In this document: one piece after another, positions 6,376-9,419 of the stretch
How the letters are laid out: each line of letters begins with the position of its first letter
Position numbering within the stretch: position 1 is the first letter of the stretch
Assembly: GCA_030601545.1 (NCBI GenBank)
Contig: JAUVTM010000059.1
Coordinates: forward strand, 1 to 9,419
Length of the DNA stretch: 9,419 bases
Direction of reading: 5' to 3'
Source of the DNA: Syntrophobacterales bacterium
GTDB lineage: Bacteria; Desulfobacterota; Syntrophobacteria; BM002
Translations under genes and position numbers: made by a program
The notes under the pieces: generated by a model
What the model was told of the DNA's origin: nothing
Seen by the model: the letters and a program-made list of their open reading frames with translations, nothing else
The model's database searches: none

Positions 6376-8555
6376 AGAAAGAAGCCATTACCATTGCCCT
6401 GACCGGGAATCCGAACTCGGGCAAGACCACTATCTTTAATAATCTTACAGGTACTCGTCAGCATGTGGGAAACTGGCCTGGGGTGACGGTGGAGAAGAAG
6501 GTGGGCACCGTGATCCATAACGGCCACCGATTGCGGGTGGTTGATCTCCCGGGGACCTACAGCCTGACCGCATATTCCATTGAAGAAATCGTGGCCCGCC
6601 GTTTCCTGGTTGACTCGAAGCCGGACGTGGTTGTGGATATTGTGGATGCCTCCAACCTGGAACGGAATCTCTACCTTGCCACCCAGCTTATAGAGATGGG
6701 GGTAAAACTTATTCTTGCCCTTAACATGGCTGATGTGGCCCAGGCGCGCGGCCACCAGATTGACGCTGACAGGTTGGCTACTCTGTTGGGTGTGCCTGTG
6801 GTTTTCACGATCGGTACCAAGAATCAGGGGATGAAGGAATTACTGGACAAAGTATTGGAAGTGGTCGAAGACCGGGATACGGTGAGCCGGCACATCCACA
6901 TTTCCTACGGCCACGAACTTGAGAAGGAAATAAAGAAGATCCAGGACGTTATCTGGAGGGATACCTCAATTGGTGAACGCTTTTCAACCCGCTGGCTGGC
7001 CGTGAAACTGTTGGAAAATGATGCAGCTGTGCAGGAGAGGGTAAAATCGCTCGGGGAGATCGGCAAAGAAATTGTGGCTCAAGCTGAGGCAAGCCGCGCA
7101 CGGTTGGGTGAGTTTTATAAAGACGACGCCGAAATGGTGCTCATAGACCAGCGCTATGGTTTTATTGGGGGGGCTCTCAAGGAGGTCCTTAAAGTCTCGG
7201 GCCAGACTAAATTTGATCTCTCCAGGCAGGTCGATCTGGTTCTAACAAACAGGATTCTGGGTTTTCCCGTCTTCATCTTTTTTATCTGGGCCATGTTTCA
7301 GGCGACCTTCACCCTGGGCGCTTATCCCATGGAGTGGATCGACGCCGGGGTGAGCTTGCTTGGAGCCTTTGTGACCGGGCTATTGCCAACGGGACTCCTA
7401 CAGGACCTGCTGGTCAACGGTATAATCGCCGGCGTGGGCAGTGTAATCATTTTCTTGCCCAACATTTTGATTCTCTTTTTCTGTATTGCCTTGTTTGAGG
7501 ATACAGGCTACTTGGCGAGAGCCGCCTTTATCATGGACAGGGTAATGCACGTCATTGGGCTGCACGGCAAGGCGTTTATTCCCTTGCTCATGGGTTTTGG
7601 CTGCAATGTCCCGGCGATCATGGCTACGCGCACCCTCGAAAGCGAACGTGATCGGTTGCTGAGCATCCTGATCAACCCGCTGATCAGTTGCTCAGCCCGA
7701 TTACCAGTATATATACTGCTGGCGGGAACATTTTTCGGAGCCAGTGCCGGCAACGTCATTTTCAGCATCTATGCCCTCGGCATTGCCCTGGCCATATCCA
7801 TGGGCAAGCTCTTCAGTGTCACTCTTTTCCGGGGTGATATTGCTCCCTTCGTAATGGAACTTCCCCCCTATCGAGCCCCTACATTGAAGAGCTTGTTGAT
7901 TCACATGTGGGATCGTAGCCAGATTTTCTTACGCAAAATGAGTGGGGTGATCCTGGTTGGCTCTATCTTGGTCTGGGTCCTCGGCAGCTTCCCCCGTAGC
8001 CCCGATCTGCACCGGGGGCAGGCTGTGGAGAGAGGGGTTACGAGTGCCGCCCAGGAAAGGGTGCTCACCGTTACTGAATCACAACAGCCAGTGTCGCCGG
8101 CGGTGACGGAGAATAATCTGAAGAATTCAGATCCGGACAATGAAATGGCTAGGCTGGAAAGCAGCTTTCTCGGGCAATTGGGCCATCTTATTCAGCCCAT
8201 CTTTGCTCCCTTGGGTTTTGACTGGCGAACAAGTGTGGCCGTGCTCACAGGATTTGTGGCGAAAGAGATTGTGGTGAGCACTCTCGGAGTGTTGTATGCG
8301 GCCGGAGCGGATGTAAACGAGGAGAGTGAAGCATTGCGTCGGTCCTTGCGGACCTCAGGGATAACACCCCTTGGGGCATACGCGCTCATGGCTTTCGTGC
8401 TCATCTATATTCCGTGTTTGGCTACGGTTGCGGTGATTCGGCGAGAAACTAATTCGTGGAAGTGGACCGGGTTCAGCATTAGCTATTCCGTGGTCCTGGC
8501 ATGGGTGGTCTCCTTCCTGATCTACCAAGGCGGTAAGGTTCTTGGGTTAGGATAG
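6372..8555 (+). CDS. feoB: Ferrous iron transport protein B (FeoB), GTPase-permease
   Basis: This is a 727-residue inner-membrane Fe(II) transporter with an N-terminal G-protein. The G domain shows G1 GNPNSGKT (12-19), G2 Thr39 in GVTVEKK, G3 DLPG (58-61) and G4 NMAD (118-121). A helical linker follows to about 280, then the membrane part from about 290. Core motifs GFGCNVP (408-414) and SCSARLPVY (439-447) are intact, and a second-half Cys sits at 682. A hydrophilic stretch of about 55 residues (541-596), rich in Ser, Thr, Glu and Gln, interrupts the second half after a membrane segment. It appears longer than the short loop of typical FeoB proteins. The start is GTG at 6372 within feoA's GTGA overlap, with GGAG at 6357-6360 upstream. 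No feoC follows. Regulation by the upstream Fur is likely. Confidence 0.97.
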   Translation: MKKEAITIALTGNPNSGKTTIFNNLTGTRQHVGNWPGVTVEKKVGTVIHNGHRLRVVDLPGTYSLTAYSIEEIVARRFLVDSKPDVVVDIVDASNLERNLYLATQLIEMGVKLILALNMADVAQARGHQIDADRLATLLGVPVVFTIGTKNQGMKELLDKVLEVVEDRDTVSRHIHISYGHELEKEIKKIQDVIWRDTSIGERFSTRWLAVKLLENDAAVQERVKSLGEIGKEIVAQAEASRARLGEFYKDDAEMVLIDQRYGFIGGALKEVLKVSGQTKFDLSRQVDLVLTNRILGFPVFIFFIWAMFQATFTLGAYPMEWIDAGVSLLGAFVTGLLPTGLLQDLLVNGIIAGVGSVIIFLPNILILFFCIALFEDTGYLARAAFIMDRVMHVIGLHGKAFIPLLMGFGCNVPAIMATRTLESERDRLLSILINPLISCSARLPVYILLAGTFFGASAGNVIFSIYALGIALAISMGKLFSVTLFRGDIAPFVMELPPYRAPTLKSLLIHMWDRSQIFLRKMSGVILVGSILVWVLGSFPRSPDLHRGQAVERGVTSAAQERVLTVTESQQPVSPAVTENNLKNSDPDNEMARLESSFLGQLGHLIQPIFAPLGFDWRTSVAVLTGFVAKEIVVSTLGVLYAAGADVNEESEALRRSLRTSGITPLGAYALMAFVLIYIPCLATVAVIRRETNSWKWTGFSISYSVVLAWVVSFLIYQGGKVLGLG

Positions 8556-8568
8556 GAAGTAAAAGAAG

Positions 8569-8582
8569 CATAGGGCATAGGG
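8569..8582. repeat. Two copies of heptamer CATAGGG
   Basis: CATAGGG is repeated exactly at 8569-8575 and 8576-8582, starting 14 bp after the feoB stop. Two copies alone would be weak, but they share the 7-bp period of the arrays next to them. Confidence 0.55.
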
Positions 8583-8591
8583 AGGTAATTT

Positions 8592-8619
8592 CGAATTGCG
8601 GATTGCGAATTGCGAATTT
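8592..8619. repeat. Four-copy heptamer array (unit CGAATTG)
   Basis: CGAATTG, CGGATTG, CGAATTG and CGAATTT follow in exact 7-bp register between feoB and ubiE. Only two of 28 positions depart from the consensus. Confidence 0.8.
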
Positions 8620-8630
8620 AGATAAGGAGT

Positions 8631-8697
8631 AAGGCACAAGGCAATAGAAGACAATATTTTTCCCTTGCGCCCTGAGCCTTGAGCCGTGTGCCTCTCT
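8631..8697. repeat. Inverted repeat containing a diverged heptamer array (unit CCTTGAG)
   Basis: CCTTGCG (8663-8669), CCCTGAG (8670-8676), CCTTGAG (8677-8683), CCGTGTG (8684-8690) and CCTCTCT (8691-8697) are in 7-bp register and decay toward the end. The upstream arm at 8631-8642 pairs with 8683-8694 at 10 of 12 positions, and AAGGAG (8624-8629) is mirrored by CTCCTT (8714-8719). The unit CCCTGAG also occurs in the array near 345. There is an AT-rich loop but no T-tract after the stem, so a terminator is not claimed. Confidence 0.65.
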
Positions 8698-8730
8698 GGA
8701 TTCTGACTCCTGTCTCCTTTATTTTTGGAT

Positions 8731-9419
8731 ATGGCGATGAAAGATTCCCAAGTAAAAAGAATGTTCGAGACCATAGCCTTCTCCTATGATTTCCAGAACA
8801 GCGTTCTCTCATTAAGAAGGGATTCATATTGGAGGCGAGCCATGGCTCAGTGTCTCAAGTTTTCAGGTGAAGCCCTGGTTCTGGATATGGCTACTGGCAC
8901 GGCAGAGGTTGCAGTCGAGATATGCAGGTACCACCCGGAAGCCAAGGTCGTGGGTGTCGATTTTTCTCCTAAGATGCTCAAAATGGGTCGAAGAAAAGTG
9001 AGATCCAGAAAGTTGGACAGCCGTATTCAGCTGAGCTTGGGGGATGGACGTCAGTTGCCAGTGAAAGACGGCTATTTTGATGCTGCGACCATTGCATTCG
9101 GCATCCGAAACATTGAGGAACGAGAGCAGGCACTGGCCGAATTTCATCGCGTATTAAAGCCAGGTGGTCAGTTGTTGGTTATGGAATTTGACATCCCGGA
9201 CGACCTGGTGCTGGGAACAATCTACCGGCTCTATTTTGATTTCATTCTGCCGCCGCTGGGGAATTTGCTGTCGCAGACCAATTATGCTTATAGTTATCTG
9301 GCCGACTCGGTACACGGTTTCCCAACTGCAAATGACTTTCTGGAGGAGATTGGCAGAGCTGGTTTCACCTCGTTGGGCATCAAAAAGCTTACTTATGGCA
9401 TTGCTAAGATCTTTAGGGG
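8731..9419 (+). CDS. ubiE: UbiE/MenG quinone C-methyltransferase (3' end cut by window)
   Basis: This is a SAM-dependent C-methyltransferase converting demethylmenaquinone to menaquinone (and, in organisms that make it, a ubiquinone precursor). The frame runs open for 229 codons to the window end; family members are about 230-250 residues, so only a few are missing. It shows the UbiE N-terminal pattern VKRMFETIAFSYD (8-20), SAM motif I VLDMATGTAEV (50-60, with Ala where GTG is usual), GVDFSP (75-80), GDGRQLP (104-110), FGIRN (123-127), LKPGG (142-146) and the late YSYLADSVHGFP (187-198). The start is ATG 8731 or ATG 8737; neither has a clear ribosome site, and the GGA just before the first is very close. 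It lies 175 bp after feoB, beyond repeat-rich DNA, so it is probably not part of the iron operon. MenG is the likelier role in an anaerobe. Confidence 0.93.
   Translation, partial: MAMKDSQVKRMFETIAFSYDFQNSVLSLRRDSYWRRAMAQCLKFSGEALVLDMATGTAEVAVEICRYHPEAKVVGVDFSPKMLKMGRRKVRSRKLDSRIQLSLGDGRQLPVKDGYFDAATIAFGIRNIEEREQALAEFHRVLKPGGQLLVMEFDIPDDLVLGTIYRLYFDFILPPLGNLLSQTNYAYSYLADSVHGFPTANDFLEEIGRAGFTSLGIKKLTYGIAKIFR

Noticed and set aside
8631..8694. Rho-independent terminator after feoB
   Set aside because: The stem is imperfect, the loop is about 40 nt and no T-tract follows.

Overview
The window looks like chromosomal DNA from an anaerobic, menaquinone-using bacterium, most likely a Desulfobacterota (deltaproteobacterial) lineage. 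This is inferred from the gene mix: a Na+-translocating decarboxylase beta subunit, a multi-gene ferrous-iron uptake locus (Feo), a UbiE/MenG quinone methyltransferase and a membrane protein with an embedded spermidine-synthase-like domain. The intergenic DNA is rich in short repeats. No rRNA, tRNA, CRISPR array, transposase or phage gene was seen.

Layout. (1) 1-196: the 3' end of an unrecognised + strand gene. (2) 197-434: gene-free, holding nested inverted repeats built from a 7-bp unit. (3) 435-2043: an oadB-type beta subunit followed, with an 8-bp overlap, by a small zinc-ribbon protein with a Tudor/SH3-like C-terminus. (4) 2044-2197: a convergent intergenic region with nine perfect copies of a heptamer. 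(5) 2198-4492, minus strand: a 764-residue fused membrane/spermidine-synthase-like protein with altered catalytic motifs. (6) 4493-4822: a 330-bp divergent intergenic region. It holds a hairpin, a pair of inverted REP-like hairpins starting GTAG, a degenerate heptamer run and a near-consensus sigma70 promoter. (7) 4823-8555: an iron locus, + strand: fur, then a second Fur-like protein fused to a FeoA domain, then free feoA, then feoB, which overlaps feoA by 4 bp. (8) 8556-8730: three further heptamer runs and an inverted repeat. (9) 8731 to the window end: ubiE/menG, cut by the edge a few residues before its expected end.

How the genes work together. The first Fur is an ordinary Fe(II)-responsive repressor by sequence. 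The second keeps every metal ligand that can be aligned, but its DNA-recognition helix has lost the T-I-Y-R signature, with Arg replaced by Glu, and it carries a FeoA (SH3-like) domain at its C-terminus. In front of feoA and feoB this suggests an iron-sensing protein that acts on FeoB or on the other Fur, not on DNA. That is an inference from sequence and is the most interesting point here.

The second theme is intergenic. At least six short arrays of different sequence all share a 7-bp period, and a separate REP-like pair shows a compensatory base-pair change that supports conservation of its hairpins.
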